From Linnemannia hyalina (taxonomy: Eukaryota > Mortierellomycota > Mortierellomycetes > Mortierellales > Mortierellaceae): a stretch of DNA of 64,000 bases. Shown here one piece after another: positions 12,300 to 25,000 of this stretch (position 1 is its first letter; every line of letters starts with the position of its first letter). A program made the position numbers and the translations under genes. Under the pieces are notes generated by a model. That model saw only the letters and a list, made by a program, of their open reading frames with translations. It had not been told where the DNA came from and searched no databases. Location: contig JAHRHY010000010.1 of NCBI GenBank assembly GCA_019671135.1, positions 1,674,001-1,738,000 of the forward strand. Reading direction: 5' to 3'.

Positions 12300-15200
12300 T
12301 TAAGAAGACGCGAGTTGGAAAAAGTCTGGCAGGACAGCAGCACGAAGTCTTGTTGACCGATCAATTGTTGACGACTTTGCCATCACCGGCGACAACGCGC
12401 CGCCAAAGCGGACCTTGACAGCCTCCAAAGCCTTCAGACTCGCCTCCCCACCTTGATCCGCATAGTACTTTAGAAGCACCATCAGCTCTAATATGGGAAA
12501 AAAAAAAAAAAAAAAAGAATCGTGTTAGAAACCGTCACCTTTTTCAGTAAATCACTGTAGAATTTATCCAATATCCAATGCCCTTCTTTCAACAGCGATA
12601 ACTTACGACGACCGGTCGAGGCCTCGAGATGAACAGGCACAGGAACATTCATCCTACCCTCACTCTCAAGCGCCGTCAACAGCGCACCATGGACCAACTG
12701 GGCAACCGACATGTCCAATCCAAACGCATCTTTGCACAACTCAATCGTCTGCACCAAGTTCAATCCATCCAACGCGACGCGGACGACCTCAGAGTCCTTG
12801 GATCCTTGAACGATCCGGAGGCGGAACTGGATGTCGTTTGCCAGTGGTGAAGGTGACGGTGATGGTGGGTTGTTGGTGTATTGCAAGAGGGCTGATCCGT
12901 TTTGGAGGCGTTTAGGTTGGCCCGGGTGAGTTTGAACTGAGTCCTTGAACAGTATGCTCCACGTTGATACGCCTAGATATTGGTCGTTGCACAAGAAAAT
13001 GAAAGAAAATGAAATGGTTAATTAATAACGTGTGTGACGGTGAATAACAAAAAAACATGTTACAATGTGTTCCGACTGACAAGAGAAAGGTACCTTGCTT
13101 GGGATGATCACCGACGGCCATGACAAGGATCGCCAACCGAAGGATCTCAGGAAAAGTACTCAACACAACACCGCCGGATAACTCCACCTGCACCTTCGAG
13201 CTCGCCATCGCCCTCAATGCCGCCGAAGACGTCCTATCAATATTCTTGGATGCCGATCCCAGGCTTGCGTCCTCCATAATACTATCCTGCTTCGCAAAAT
13301 AACTCTGTACGCGATCCACCAGTCTCTGGAAGACTAACTTGCGCTCCAAGACCAACCAGTCAAACACCAACAGCCGCCGCGTGAGCACACTGGCAATCGT
13401 CAATAAACTCTGTTCCAACGCTGAATCACCATCGGCGCCACCCTCGACCTTGAGCAAGAAGTTCAGACAGGATCCGAACCATTGAATATCGTTCTCGAAC
13501 AAAATGAAGGTTTTGATCCACTGGAGCGCGTTCCAGAGGAACCCTGTGTCCGGTGAGAGGGCTACTGTCTGTGCCAAAACATCTGGCCACCGCAACTCGC
13601 CCTGGAAGAGTGCATCCATCGCCATCTTGGTCTCCTCAATCACAGATCCAGATCCGGCCGCAGAAGTCGAAGCTCCCGCTGTTGCTGTAGAAGAGGATTC
13701 GGTGACAGGTGAAAGCCGGACCAAAAAGTACTCAAAGATACCTCGCACTTGCTGAAACTTTTGTGTAGGCTCTCCCGGACGCCCTTGCATAACAGTCTCC
13801 AAATACCCCAACAACTTCTTCTTGACGTTCGCATCCGCCAGCCTAACCTCCGCCGCAATCGCCTTGGCCTTCGCCGTCATCGTCACGTTCTCCGTGTCCG
13901 CATTCGCATTAGACTTGATCGACCGACAATACCGCGCACAGAGGGTCGAAGCCGGCAAGGCATTCATAATCTCGGGCACCTCCCTCAACAACCGATCCAC
14001 CCACGGCGCATCGTCATGAGACCCCACCATTCTCCCCAAATAATCTGGCTCCCTCGACGCCGCAAGTTTCATCCCCAACCCAAACCGATCATTCAGCCCG
14101 CGCAGTTGCTGCAAGATATCCGCAGGTGGGCTCCGGGCAGGTTGGGTGGGTCCATAATCGAGCCGCATCAGCCACCCTGCATATTCACTCTCATCAACCT
14201 TTAACGGGTTAGCACCGCGTGCCTCGCTCCACTGTCCTTGAAGGATCAACACCTCCTTCTCCCATGCCAACACACGATTTGTATCATCCTGATCTGCAAG
14301 GATCGCCAATCTTAATAGGCGTTCAGAGGATGGATCCGAGTGTGAAGAGTAGTTGGGAGGAGGAAAGGTGTAATGCTGAGAGATACACATTTCTAGCATC
14401 GTGCGGATCACCGGCATCGAATCCCACACGACCAGCGCAAGAATTCTATTTTCATGAAAATACTCCCCCGATGTTTAGTATGTCATTACTCAGATAACTG
14501 CCAACAAAACAATAGATGCAAAACATAAGCTCACCTTGGGTTACAGGAGGCCAGCATGACAACAACTATACAACAGTTCCAGAACTCTCTTGTCCACGCC
14601 AGGGGGATATCTGCCGCCAGTTTCAAGACCTGACTGCTCTGGGACTCGGTGAACCTTGTCAGATGAAACAACTTTACCACCACATCCGGGTTCTTGACAA
14701 CACATGCTTCTGGGTACTATTTTCGCGTTATGCGTTATATCAGTCGTAAGAATGTTAGATATCTCATCTTGTATGCCACGGGACGTTCTACCAAAACGTA
14801 TTCAAGGAACGGGTAAACTTAAAGGAGTGAGTAAACTTACAAAGCGAGAGAGGTCGGCTGCTCGTGAGACATATTCTCCGACCACTGAGAGCAACATCTT
14901 GGGAGGGAGGTTGATCTCGAGCAAGGCCATTAGTCCATGTTCCATGAGGGGTAGTCCACGCTCCACCACCTTTTGAATCAGTCCCGCATCAAACTCCTGT
15001 GACGTCTACATAGATATCCAACGCAAACAAAGTCATTATGTTAGTAAACATGTAGCACATTGCTCGCGTTCATGTTATGTCACCAACGGTGTTGAAACAT
15101 ACCGTGTCCATGGTGTATGATGGCGGTGGATCGAGGAACAACAAACGCGCAATACAGATCCTCAGTCCCTCCTTTGGCACGTGTCCAAAGGGCATGGCAC

Positions 15201-17209
15201 AGAACTCTCCATCTCCCGAGCTCCCGCTGGTGACACTGATCGATTGGAACCAACGAAGGGCAAAGGCATGGGCCTCTCCGATCTGGAACTTGCAGATCCT
15301 GATGTCGTCCACCTCCCTTGCATCGATCGCGGTAGCCATCAACACATTGCAGATAATCTCGGTCAACATTTGGAGCCACATGGTCGGCATGTTGCGTCCG
15401 CCGGGTGGGATATGGAGATGTTGGTGCTGTTCCTGTTTCTGGACCAGCTTGGCAAGATGAGGACTATCTTTCAACAGTCCAAAGATAATATCCTTATTCC
15501 AGCCCATGATCCTTTTGCCGAGATGACGGATCCACCGCTTGACAACCAGAACCACGGGTGCCAATGGCGGACTGACAGTCGATCCAAGCATATGTAACGC
15601 CGCGTCGACGACACATCCCTGAATCAGCTGTCCGAATTCAACACCGGGGCTGTCTTGGAGTGAGAGCAAGAACTGGTCCATGAGATCCAGGTGATAAGGA
15701 TTCTTGAGTTCGTTCGGGTTCATCTCTGTGTCGACAATGTGCGTCAGTCCTGCCCTGATCAATTCCTGTCCTGTTGGACCCTGAAGCGCGTTACGGATCT
15801 CCTCCTTGACAGCCTCGACCTGGTGGGTTCGCCCCTTGTACCGGAAATCCAACAGCATCGTCCAAGACTCCAGATCCTCTTGCAACAACGTATCCTGTGC
15901 GCACATCTGGCGGAGAATTAGTCGTAGAAGTATCTTGGCGTGCTTCATAAAGTTCCCGAGCCAGACTAATAGGTCGAGAAAAGCCAAAGTAATGTTAGCT
16001 GTGTCCCAAAAGCGCTTTCCTCGGGATGTCATGTAACGCGACAACAGCACGAAGACTTACATTCCATACACCCCATGGCTTTGCGACGGACTTCACTCCA
16101 TCGACACGTTGCCATCATAACTTTGATGAGACTTCGGACGGATGTATCCACAGCTCCACTGCTTATGGTATTGGGAATATGCTCCCACATGGTCTGCATG
16201 GTGATATACTTGATATTACTCCTAGTCTCCGAGTCCTTGTATCGCTTCCGCAGTGTCAGCGGATCGGTATATTGGCTCAGATCAATAGTTTCTAGCACGG
16301 CCGCAGTATTAGCCTTCTCATCCAACCGAACCGGATCAAACTTTTCCTCCGCCGTGTCATCAACAGGATCACCAGCCCAGAATGCAGTCAGAACATTGCC
16401 GACAAACGACTGCGTATCCACATGAGCACACCACGATCGCTCTCCGAGCGCATCCTCTACATAGGCCATCACGAAATCCGTCGGCCAGTCCTCGATCTCG
16501 TCCCAGCCAATGTGCAAGAGAGCGCATGCCAGAAACACCACTGCACCGTTGGTTCTGACTTTGAAAGCGTGGGTGAACTCTGGTCGGAGCATGGTGATCA
16601 GCATTGCAGAAACGGTATTGTCGCGGATCAGTTCAGGGAATGCCACGCTCAGTCGCAAGAATCCTGTGGTGATGACTGAGTCCGGTTTGAGGGCATTGAA
16701 CTTGAGATATTGGATGGCTGCTTTGATATGTTGGAGTGGTGGTGGTTCCTGCCATGACGTCTGCGTAAATGTTTTTCGCACTATTAATACACACATCAAG
16801 GCGAAAAAGGGAGTCAGTCCATGTGAGCGTTATAATTATTTGATGGCAATTGAACAGAAACGCCAATAGTACCTTCTTCGTCGACTTGGCGAGGGTTGAC
16901 GACACTGGTCTCTGGATCGAGTTTGACGCTCCTGGTCAGCGCCCACAGTGTCTTGGGTCTGGTTTGTTGTGGCTGATGTGGGTATGTTGGCGCTGTTGCC
17001 TGTGATGGTGCCTTTTTGAGAGCTGATTTCAGTGTTGATTCTTCGGCCTTGATTCTGGGAGGAGTGAGGGGAGCAATGTTGCTGGCTCCTGCAGAGGTTG
17101 ATCCCATACGCACTCGTTTCTGTGGAGGCATAGTCACGCCATCGTTCAATGCTTCTGGCGTGCTGTGTGAAGAGTCGAATGGTGCGTTGTGTGTCGTTCC
17201 TGATTCCAA
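12300..17209 (-). CDS. INTS1: Integrator complex subunit 1 orthologue, short form
   Basis: Eight exons on the minus strand (17209-16873, 16780-16061, 15965-15103, 15005-14841, 14692-14535, 14445-13094, 12972-12607, 12487-12300) join without a stop to 1382 residues. INTS1 is the large helical scaffold of Integrator, which cleaves snRNA and other Pol II transcripts. After a disordered N-terminus (about 1-110), residues about 190-235 (FLACALLHIGWDEIEDWP, YVEDALGERSW, FVGNVLTAF) align block by block with the animal LLMAAYEEDENWPEIFVKVY-type region. WTREFWNCCIVVVMLASCNP plus WDSMPVIRTMLEM match the middle region, as does PADILQQLRGLNDRFGLGMK with PDYLGRMV. The last exons (FRLRIVQGSKDSEVVRVALD, LVHGALLTALE) match animal sequence near residue ~1330. 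The animal protein is about 2190 residues, so roughly 800 C-terminal residues have no counterpart. The exon 5 acceptor (TCAAG) is chosen on phase. Confidence 0.88.
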
Positions 17210-17805
17210 TTTTGTTGAGGACTTTAGTGGTCGAGTTGGCGCCCTTCCTAATCAATCGGAATAGGTAGAGTATGAGCTGTCAGCTACTGAAAGTGTACAA
17301 CATAGTGGCATTGAAATGTTATCCTCGATGCTAAGATCGCTTACCAAGAGGGATCAAGTCTATGGCGAGAAAAGATATAAAGACGACCAGAACACGTTGA
17401 AGAACGGTGGCGACAAAGGGGTTAGTTTCTGTCAAGAGACGCGTTTCCGCTGTTCATTCGATGAATGTGCTTGAAGGTGGGGTCATCGGGGTTGTCATCT
17501 AACCTGGAAGACTCCTGTCGGGTTTTGTTTTCCGGGGATCCTTGCTCATTGTATAATTTCACAGCGTAGGGGCTGTGGTTAGATGGGTGGTAGCCTTGCT
17601 TCGTTCTGAACGAGGTGAAGGGATACGTTCCTTCAACGACAGTCTCCCTTTTAAATAGAGAACAGGAACGAGGGGAGAGAAAGGGCGAATTGAAAATGTA
17701 CGGTCACACCGAGGCCTGCAAGCCACCAATTTTTTTCGAATCAATGTATATTGGCCTGCGGTGGGTGCAGCGAATGATCCTCCTTTCAGCTTTCTACATC
17801 ACAAA
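17210..17805. promoter_or_regulatory. Divergent upstream region of INTS1 and RPS30
   Basis: About 600 bp between opposite starts with no coding signal. The end nearest RPS30 has a pyrimidine stretch (tcctcctttcagctttc, 17779-17795) directly before the proposed RPS30 ATG, as expected for a ribosomal-protein gene start. A few in-frame ATGs upstream of INTS1 are not continued by similarity. Confidence 0.4.
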
Positions 17806-18813
17806 ATGGTATAGAGCCGATTCTACATATGGGAAATTTATCCATCGGGACCATCTGCGGGCGAACTACCCATCCAGCCATCCAGCCATCCAACCATTGC
17901 ACCATTCAACACTCCTATCGAAATATCCTCATTCATCCCTGGGTCATCGCCGTTATCAATCACCAGCAGGACCAGCCATTTTCAAAAAGAGATCACGATC
18001 TACTTTTTCATCAAGCAGAAGATCTTTTTTGACTTTTCGCCAAACCTCAGCGCCGATGGAGGAGACATCTTGTCACCTTACCCTTTTCTTGCGAACTCGT
18101 CCCGACACCATCGCAGAGAGGCTACCATCAACCAGCGGAAACACCGGCAGCCTTTACTTTTCCCAAGCGATCTCATGACCGGACAAGGACGACTCGACTT
18201 CAGACCGGCTTTGGGTCATTCACTCAGTCAGCAAAGCATCTGGGACCTCTGATTCAGCACCCCTTGACTTAACGTCAAGTGGGATCTCTGTTGATGGACA
18301 AGCTCACGGCTTCCGTTGACTGAGTTGAAGTGGAGTTTGAGCACGCTAGCCTTTCAACGACCATCATACAACAACCATCGGGACGCTACAATTACAGGAA
18401 GAGCCTGGAAGTTTACGATATCTCGTTACCCTGTACCACACGAGACTAATACCCATCAACGTCTCTGTGCGCACCTTCCTTGGTCAATAGGGTAAAGTCC
18501 ACGGTTCCCTGGCTCGTGCCGGTAAGGTCAAGTCGCAAACCCCCAAGGTTGCCAAGCAGGAGAAGAAGAAGAAGCTCACTGGTCGTGCCAAGAAGCGCGA
18601 TACCTACAAGCGCAGATTCGTTAACGTTACCAACGCTCCCGGTGGCAAGCGTCGCGTAAGTTTTCTTCCCAATACTTTGATCGTCCTTTTTATTATTTGG
18701 CATGTTCGCTGAGTTTCCTACTATCTTACAATTGATCTAACATTGATACCGTCTTTCTCCTTACAACCTATCTTTTACAGATGAACGTCAACCCCGAGTC
18801 TACCAAGGGTTAA
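17806..18813 (+). CDS. RPS30: Ribosomal protein eS30 (RPS30)
   Basis: Exon 2 (18491-18655) begins [18 protein letters not shown] and runs through [12 protein letters not shown] and [17 protein letters not shown]. Exon 3 (18781-18813) adds [10 protein letters not shown]. This is the complete small-subunit protein eS30, 66 residues with the initiator Met. There is no ubiquitin-like fusion as in animal FAU: exon 2 is preceded by a normal acceptor (gactaat branch site, polypyrimidine, CAATAG). The first exon must supply only ATG. The only ATG directly followed by GT in the upstream 1.2 kb is at 17806-17808 (acaaaATG, donor GTATAG), which implies a 682-nt first intron. An intron at the start codon is known for fungal RPS30. 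The body is certain; the exon 1 position is a proposal. Confidence 0.82.
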
Positions 18814-19259
18814 ATATTTTTTAACGGGATGAACAACAATGGCGGGTGGGCCTGTCGTCCGGACCCTGTTTTTGAGGCAGGACTCCCTTTGCCACCAGTC
18901 CCCCGCTACTTCACACCTATTAAAAAATCTAGTTTCAAACTTCTATCTCTATATCACTATTTCTCGTGCTCGTGAACTTGTTGCTAATGTCGATTGTTAT
19001 TGCAGGACGGAACGTCTTTTGACCATTGATTCGCCTGCTGCTGCGGCTTCTGCCTGGCAGTCTGAGAAAGAAGGCCCACTGTCAGATCAGTCCAGGGCGG
19101 AAGTGCTACTGAGGAACCAAGGCGCCTTGGTAATCTCTGAGAAGCGAAAATACGGTGACGTTTCAATTTCGTATTTTATTTTCTTTATTGTGGAAGGCCT
19201 TTTTCATAGAAGAAGCAATGCGATGTTGAGTGTTGGTTACTTCTTCACCACGCTGAGCA

Positions 19260-21346
19260 ATGGATTCCATCATCTTTATCGACGCTCCTGTCCAGGACCA
19301 GGTACCGTCACCTACACTTACTCTTCGGCAATCCACTCCCCAGTCCTGGCTCTGCACTGGAGTGCATTGCATTCACACCCACACCTTACCATGATTCGTT
19401 TCGTCGGGCGACTTTTTTGTTCTCTCAGCACACTGAAGGACGGCAGTCCATTACACCAACAACACTGCAGGACAGATCTCGATCCAACACTGTACTTAAT
19501 CTCACCTTATACAACAACCGACGACGAAGCGCAATGAGCACGATATATGCTGCTTGCTGTCAGCTTATGACCCACCGCCAGTTTCTATTAAGTGCCGCCT
19601 CGACAGCTTACAGCACGACCTTTTGACCCCTTTTGCGTTGTTGTTTTCACAGTCAGGAACAGAATAGCAGCCAACACATTTTTTCTCCTGAAGGTCGCAG
19701 TCAGGATCAGTGGACCAGGATACCCTTCAAAACACACCCTGCTTCGACAGTATTGACCCATCAGGCGCCATAAACTAATATGAATACCGTTACCTTCACA
19801 CCTCCTTTTGTCGACAGGTTGCAGAGTTGGCCACTTACATCAGCTCTCTTCGCGGTGATGAAGAGCAGGCTTTGGTGAAGCAGGTCGTCCCTGTTATCGA
19901 GGCCAAGAACGTTACCGAGGCCACTAACATCCTCGTCAAGGAGAGCAAGACTTTGTTGGAGGCTCCCGAGAAGGGTACATATTCACTCTTGTTTTTCAAG
20001 CATTGGCTCTGCCACCCGATCTGGGACAAGCAGGAACGGAACCAAAGGGGACAATCGTGCTAATGCTTTCTTGTTTTAATTGTCTGTGCCTCGCATAGAA
20101 TTCGAGTCTGCCTACAACTTGCTTGTCGCTATTGCCCTCGTCGAGTCCGAGAAGTCCGTCTTGGAGCAGATCTTGGCTAGCCTCACCTCTGAGCCCACCC
20201 AGAAGACTACCCTCAAGTTCAAGGTGTATGTGAAAGCGCTCTGGACATTTTCTGGATCGACTCTTGTCATGGACCATTCAACTCGCTTAGCAGTTTTGCT
20301 CCGTCAAGTTATACTGACGTCTTTGTTTCATGCCTCTGGTTCTGTCATCATATAGTCTCTCCAACATCTTCAACACCCTCCCTGCCAACTCGCCTCTTCG
20401 CCTTTCGGTTTTCACCGCTATTGTGGACTTGGCTGTTGCCAGCGATGACATGGATCTCGTCCTTCCCCAGCTCCAGTACGTTCCCAACTGGATCAGCGAG
20501 TGGGGTGTCGATGTCCAGGCTGAGCGCGCGTTGCTGTTGACCTTGTCCGACCGCTTGAAGGAGTCTGGAAACCAGTAAGTCTGCCTATTTCGATATTACG
20601 GATTCAGAACATGAACATGAATGATAATTAGAAACGTTCAAGGAAATATTTATGCTGACTATTGTGGCGCACATTTTTTATTGCGTTGTCAATTGAACTG
20701 TAGGTACCAGTCTTTGGAGTTCCTTCTTAAGCACCTTACCAGCTTCAACGGCTCCTCCGATTCGGTTCCCCTGGCCACCGCCACCCGTGCTATTGTTGAG
20801 TCGATCGCCCTCCCCGAGGTCCTTAACTTTGAGAACTTGTTGAAGATTGAGGCTATCCAGAACTTGAAGGCCGAGAAGGTCTACGAACTCCTCTCTGTCT
20901 TTATGAGCGGAAACGTCCAGGATTACCGTGGTTTGGTCGCCAAGAACGGCGGTCTTGTCAAGGAGCTTGGATTGGAGGAGGAGGAGACTTTGCGCAAGAT
21001 CCGCCTCTTGTCCTTGGCCTCGTTGGGATCTGAGAACTTGACCCGTCAGCTCAGCTATCAGGAGATTGCCAAGGCCTTGGAGGTTGAGGAGAGCGAGGTT
21101 GAGTTGTGGGTCATTGATGTTATCCGCGCTGGATTGGTCGAGGCCAAGTTGAACCAGGTCTCCAAGACGGTTATTATCAACCGCTCGATCTACAGAACTT
21201 TCGGCAACGCTCAGTGGCAACAGTTGAGCCAGCGTTTGAACGGATGGAAGCAGTCCTTGACCGATATCCTTCAGGTCATTGCCAACGCCAAGTTGACTAC
21301 CGGCGCTGCCGTTAGCACCGCTGTCATCACCAACACCGCCAACTAA
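19260..21346 (+). CDS. EIF3M: Translation initiation factor eIF3 subunit M
   Basis: Five exons (19260-19301, 19818-19974, 20099-20225, 20356-20574, 20704-21346) give 395 residues. eIF3m is a PCI-domain subunit of eIF3, which binds the 40S ribosome. The 14-codon first exon, MDSIIFIDAPVQDQ, lines up with the animal N-terminus (FIDISEEDQAAEL) and splices in phase to VAELATYISSLRG. Later landmarks are SNIFNTLPANSPLRLSVFTA, QYVPNWISEWGVD, the PCI helices around YQEIAKALEVEESEVELWVI and the winged-helix end RSIYRTFGNAQWQQLSQRL. Intron 1 is 516 nt; the others are about 110-130 nt. Intron 3 uses a GTATGT donor inside AAGGT. Codon use is strongly biased to C-ending and GAG/AAG codons, as expected of high expression. 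Confidence 0.95.
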
Positions 21347-21746
21347 ATCTGTATTTTGCACTCTTACTCTGATTTTTCTCTTGGAGGATTTCTTTGAAAT
21401 GGTGGAATGCAGTCATGGATGAGAAGGAGTTGGGGCGATGGAGAGGCGCCAGCAAACAAGCAAGAGAAACAGTTCCTGTTTCTCTTGTTTTAATCTTTCG
21501 GCGTTGTTGGTTCAGCCCTTGTCTCGATCTTCCTTTCTTGTCCCCCTGTTCTCACCTTTTCTCTACTCTTCCTTGATGGAGCATCTCCCGATCTCCCGCT
21601 TCCTCTTTTTTATCCAGCCAGAATGCCTTATTCCCTGTCTCTGCGTTCTATTTCTTTCACTCATTCTTTTTTTTCTACTTCTTCGTCAATGACCATAAAA
21701 GTTCGTTTTTTTCTGTTCAACTTTTATATCTTTTCGAAAAAGATGA

Positions 21747-21790
21747 ATGTGTGTATGTGTGTATGTGTGTATGTGTGTATGTGTGTATGT

Positions 21791-21834
<44 letters not shown>
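21747..21834 (+). repeat. TG-rich microsatellite (ATGTGTGT)n then (GT)n
   Basis: Six ATGTGTGT units pass into about 20 GT dinucleotides, 400 bp downstream of the eIF3m stop. Alternating purine-pyrimidine DNA of this length can form Z-DNA. There is no link to a gene other than its 3' flank position. Confidence 0.9.
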
Positions 21835-21837
<3 letters not shown>

Positions 21838-21995
21838 GAGCACAAATTGATTTTGTCGATCGGATATGATTATCAGAATGCCCTTGGAGATTGATCAAGA
21901 AATCGCGTGAAGAACCAGAGTCACAACTTTTTATCATAAAAGGATAAGGACGTCCGAGGTGATCGCTCCCTTTACTTATTTTCCATCCCTCCGAA

Positions 21996-22076
21996 CTTCT
22001 TTCCTTTCTTCTTTACTCTTCCCTCTCCCCTCTCCCCCTCCCCTCTCTCCCTCCCTCCCTCCCTCCCTCCTCATAT
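21996..22076 (+). repeat. CT/CCCT-rich leader tract before aconitase
   Basis: Almost pure C/T run with CCCT and CCTC units (strongest at 22020-22072), ending a few bases before the aconitase ATG at 22080. Such tracts precede several genes in the window and probably belong to promoter or 5'UTR. Confidence 0.6.
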
Positions 22077-22079
22077 ATC

Positions 22080-25000
22080 ATGTCTTTCCTCAAGGTACAA
22101 CATCGTCTACAGGATCATCGTCAAACAACAACCAACCTTTACCATACTACTACGCTTTGTATCATCTTCATCTCTCTTTGTTTTTTTACTCCCCACTGAC
22201 CGTCCTCCTTTACCCTCTTCTCTCCCTCCCACCCTTTACTTGAACAACCATGATAGCCATTAACGAGGACACCTCGCAGTCGCTGGACAACCACCCTCCG
22301 GACACTCGCCACAGAAGCCTCGACCACCGGCGCAATCCGGGATTGTACCAGGATCACTCCTCCTTATGCCAAGCTAGTGTCGAACTTGGAGAAGGTCAAG
22401 CGGGTGTTGGATAACCGTCCCTTGACGTTGTCGGAGAAGATTCTTTACTCGCATTTGACGAACCCAGAGGAGGTTACGCCTGTTCGTGGACAGACGTATT
22501 TGAAGCTGTCTCCTGGTAAGTTTGAGTGAGGGGAGTGGGCTTGGGAAGGGAGGGTGTGTATATGTGTGAGTAGGAGGGGATGATTAAAGGAGAAGATGTG
22601 ACTGGGCATCTTCGTTCAAGGGTGTATGTGAGAACGAGAACAATTGGAGAGGGCGCAATTCAATTTGAGTTGGATCTGAGTGTGTATGTGTCTGAGGGGA
22701 TGGAAGGACCGAGATGGGATTGATCATCTCGCTCTGATATGATAACCCTAAATTGTGATCTGTCCAGGGCGATCACTTGAAACTGTACTTTGACCACTCA
22801 CTTACACGCTCAACCTCTTTTCTTTACTTTTCTCAATATGTGACTGATAATGAATAGATCGTGTTGCTATGCAAGGTAAGAAACAGCCAGAAACCAGAAA
22901 GCAATGTAATAGAACATAATGACAAAAAAGACAGCAAGGACACTAACACACAATCCCCTTTTTCCCACCTCTCCTCCTCCCTATTTAAAAGACGCATCGG
23001 CACAGATGGCAATCTTACAGTTCATGCTCGCAGGAATGCCCACCACCGCCGTCCCCTCCTCCATCCACTGCGACCATCTCATCGTCGGCCACAAGGGCGC
23101 CGACCAAGACCTCGTCAACTCTATCGAGAACAACAAGGAGATCTTCAACTTCCTCCAATCCGCTGCAGAGAAATACGGCATGTCCTTCTGGAAGCCCGGC
23201 AGTGGAATCATCCACCAGATCGTCCTTGAGAACTATGCTGCTCCCGGATTGTTGATGCTCGGCACAGATAGTCATACGCCTAATGCTGGTGGACTGGGTG
23301 CGATTGCTATTGGTGTTGGTGGTGCAGATGCTGTGGATGCAATGGCAAATATTCCTTGGGAGTTGAAGGCCCCAGAGGTTATTGGAATCAAGCTGACGGG
23401 CAAGTTGAATGGGTGGACCTCTCCCAAGGATGTTATCTTGCACCTTGCCGGCAAACTCACCGTTCGCGTACGTATCCCCTCGTTGTTGTTTGAATTATTA
23501 TTTTTTTTACTTTTCTAAGCGTAAAAATGTGAGCGCAAAGATATGGCCAACTAACGCAAAAAGATGGCGATAATCTTCAACACAATAGGGAGGAACGGGC
23601 CACATCATCGAGTACTTTGGACCAGGAATCGACACTCTCTCCTGTACAGGAATGGGTACCATCTGCAACATGGGAGCCGAGGTCGGAGCCACCACTTCGC
23701 TCTTCCCGTTTGTCAACAGTATGTCCTCCTACCTCCACGCCACCGGCCGCGGACCCGTCGCCGAGGCCGCCCGTCAACACGCCAACTTCCTCAGGGCCGA
23801 CGAGGGAGCACAGTATGACAAGGTCATCGAACTCAACTTGTCCGACCTCGAACCCCACATCAACGGTCCTTTCACCCCAGATCTCGCCACCCCTCTCTCC
23901 AAATTCGCCGATGTTGTCAGGAAGAACGGATGGAAGGATGAGGTCAAGGTTGGACTGATTGGAAGTTGTACCAACAGCAGTTACGAGGATATGGATCGTG
24001 TGACGAGTTTGGCCAAGCAAGCGGTCGAGAAGGGAATCAAGTCCAAGGCTGGGTTCTTTATTACCCCTGGTTCGGAGCAGATTCGGGCGACGATTGAGAG
24101 GGATGGGCAGACTGGTGTTCTTGAGCAGGTCGGAGGTGTTGTTCTTGCCAATGCGTGCGGGCCATGCATCGGTCAGGTGAGTCACTTCTTCTTATTTTGC
24201 ATGCACAACGAACAGCGTGGACAGGAGTGATTTTCTTTGCTCGCTTGACGAAAACCCCCCCCCCCCCCCTAATTTGGTTTGTCTCCTTGTTTTCCTTGTA
24301 CAATAGTGGACGCGCGATGACTTGAACGATAAGGAGGAGAACGCCATCTTGACCTCGTTCAACCGCAACTTCAAGAACCGTAACGACGGAAACGCCACCA
24401 CCATGAACTTCTTGACCTCTCCCGAGGTAAGACCCCCCCCCCCCTTTCCTTCACTTTCTTGTATTAGTTCTCTCTTGTACAGAGTACTGCTCAATGCGAA
24501 AAAAGACACTAACATTCTTACTTGTTACTTTTGAACAAAAACAAATAGTTGGTGACTGCAATGTCGTTGTCAGGAAAGCTCACCTTCAACCCCCTCACCG
24601 ATCCTCTGATCGATGCTTCGGGCAAGGAATTCATGCTCCAACCCCCCTACGGTGACAATCTCCCCCAAAACGGTTTCATCCCCGGAAACCTCTCCTACAC
24701 TCCCCCCGACATCTCCCACCCCAACTCTGCCATCCAAATCAACGTCGATCCCAAATCCTCCCGTCTCCAAGTCCTTGAACCTTTTGGTCCTGGACCCGTT
24801 GGTGAATTCGAGGATCTGCAGGTCATGTTGAAGGTGAAGGGCAAATGCACGACAGATCATATTAGTGCGGCCGGCCCTTGGTTGAAGTATAAGGGTCATT
24901 TGGAGAATATTGCCCACAATACCTTGAATGGGGCTTTGAATGCCGATAATGAGAAGGTGAATGTTGTCCAGAATGTTTTTACGGGCAAGGAGGGGGCTAT

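Noticed and set aside
18839..19537. 232-residue frame directly after RPS30
   Set aside because: It overlaps exon 1 of eIF3m (19260-19301) in another frame and has no family features. The eIF3m exon explains the only conserved part.
20678..21361. 227-residue open frame antisense to the last eIF3m exon
   Set aside because: It is a product of biased codon use on the opposite strand: its Leu/Gln/Asp-rich composition mirrors the eIF3m codons, and no splice or family signal supports it.
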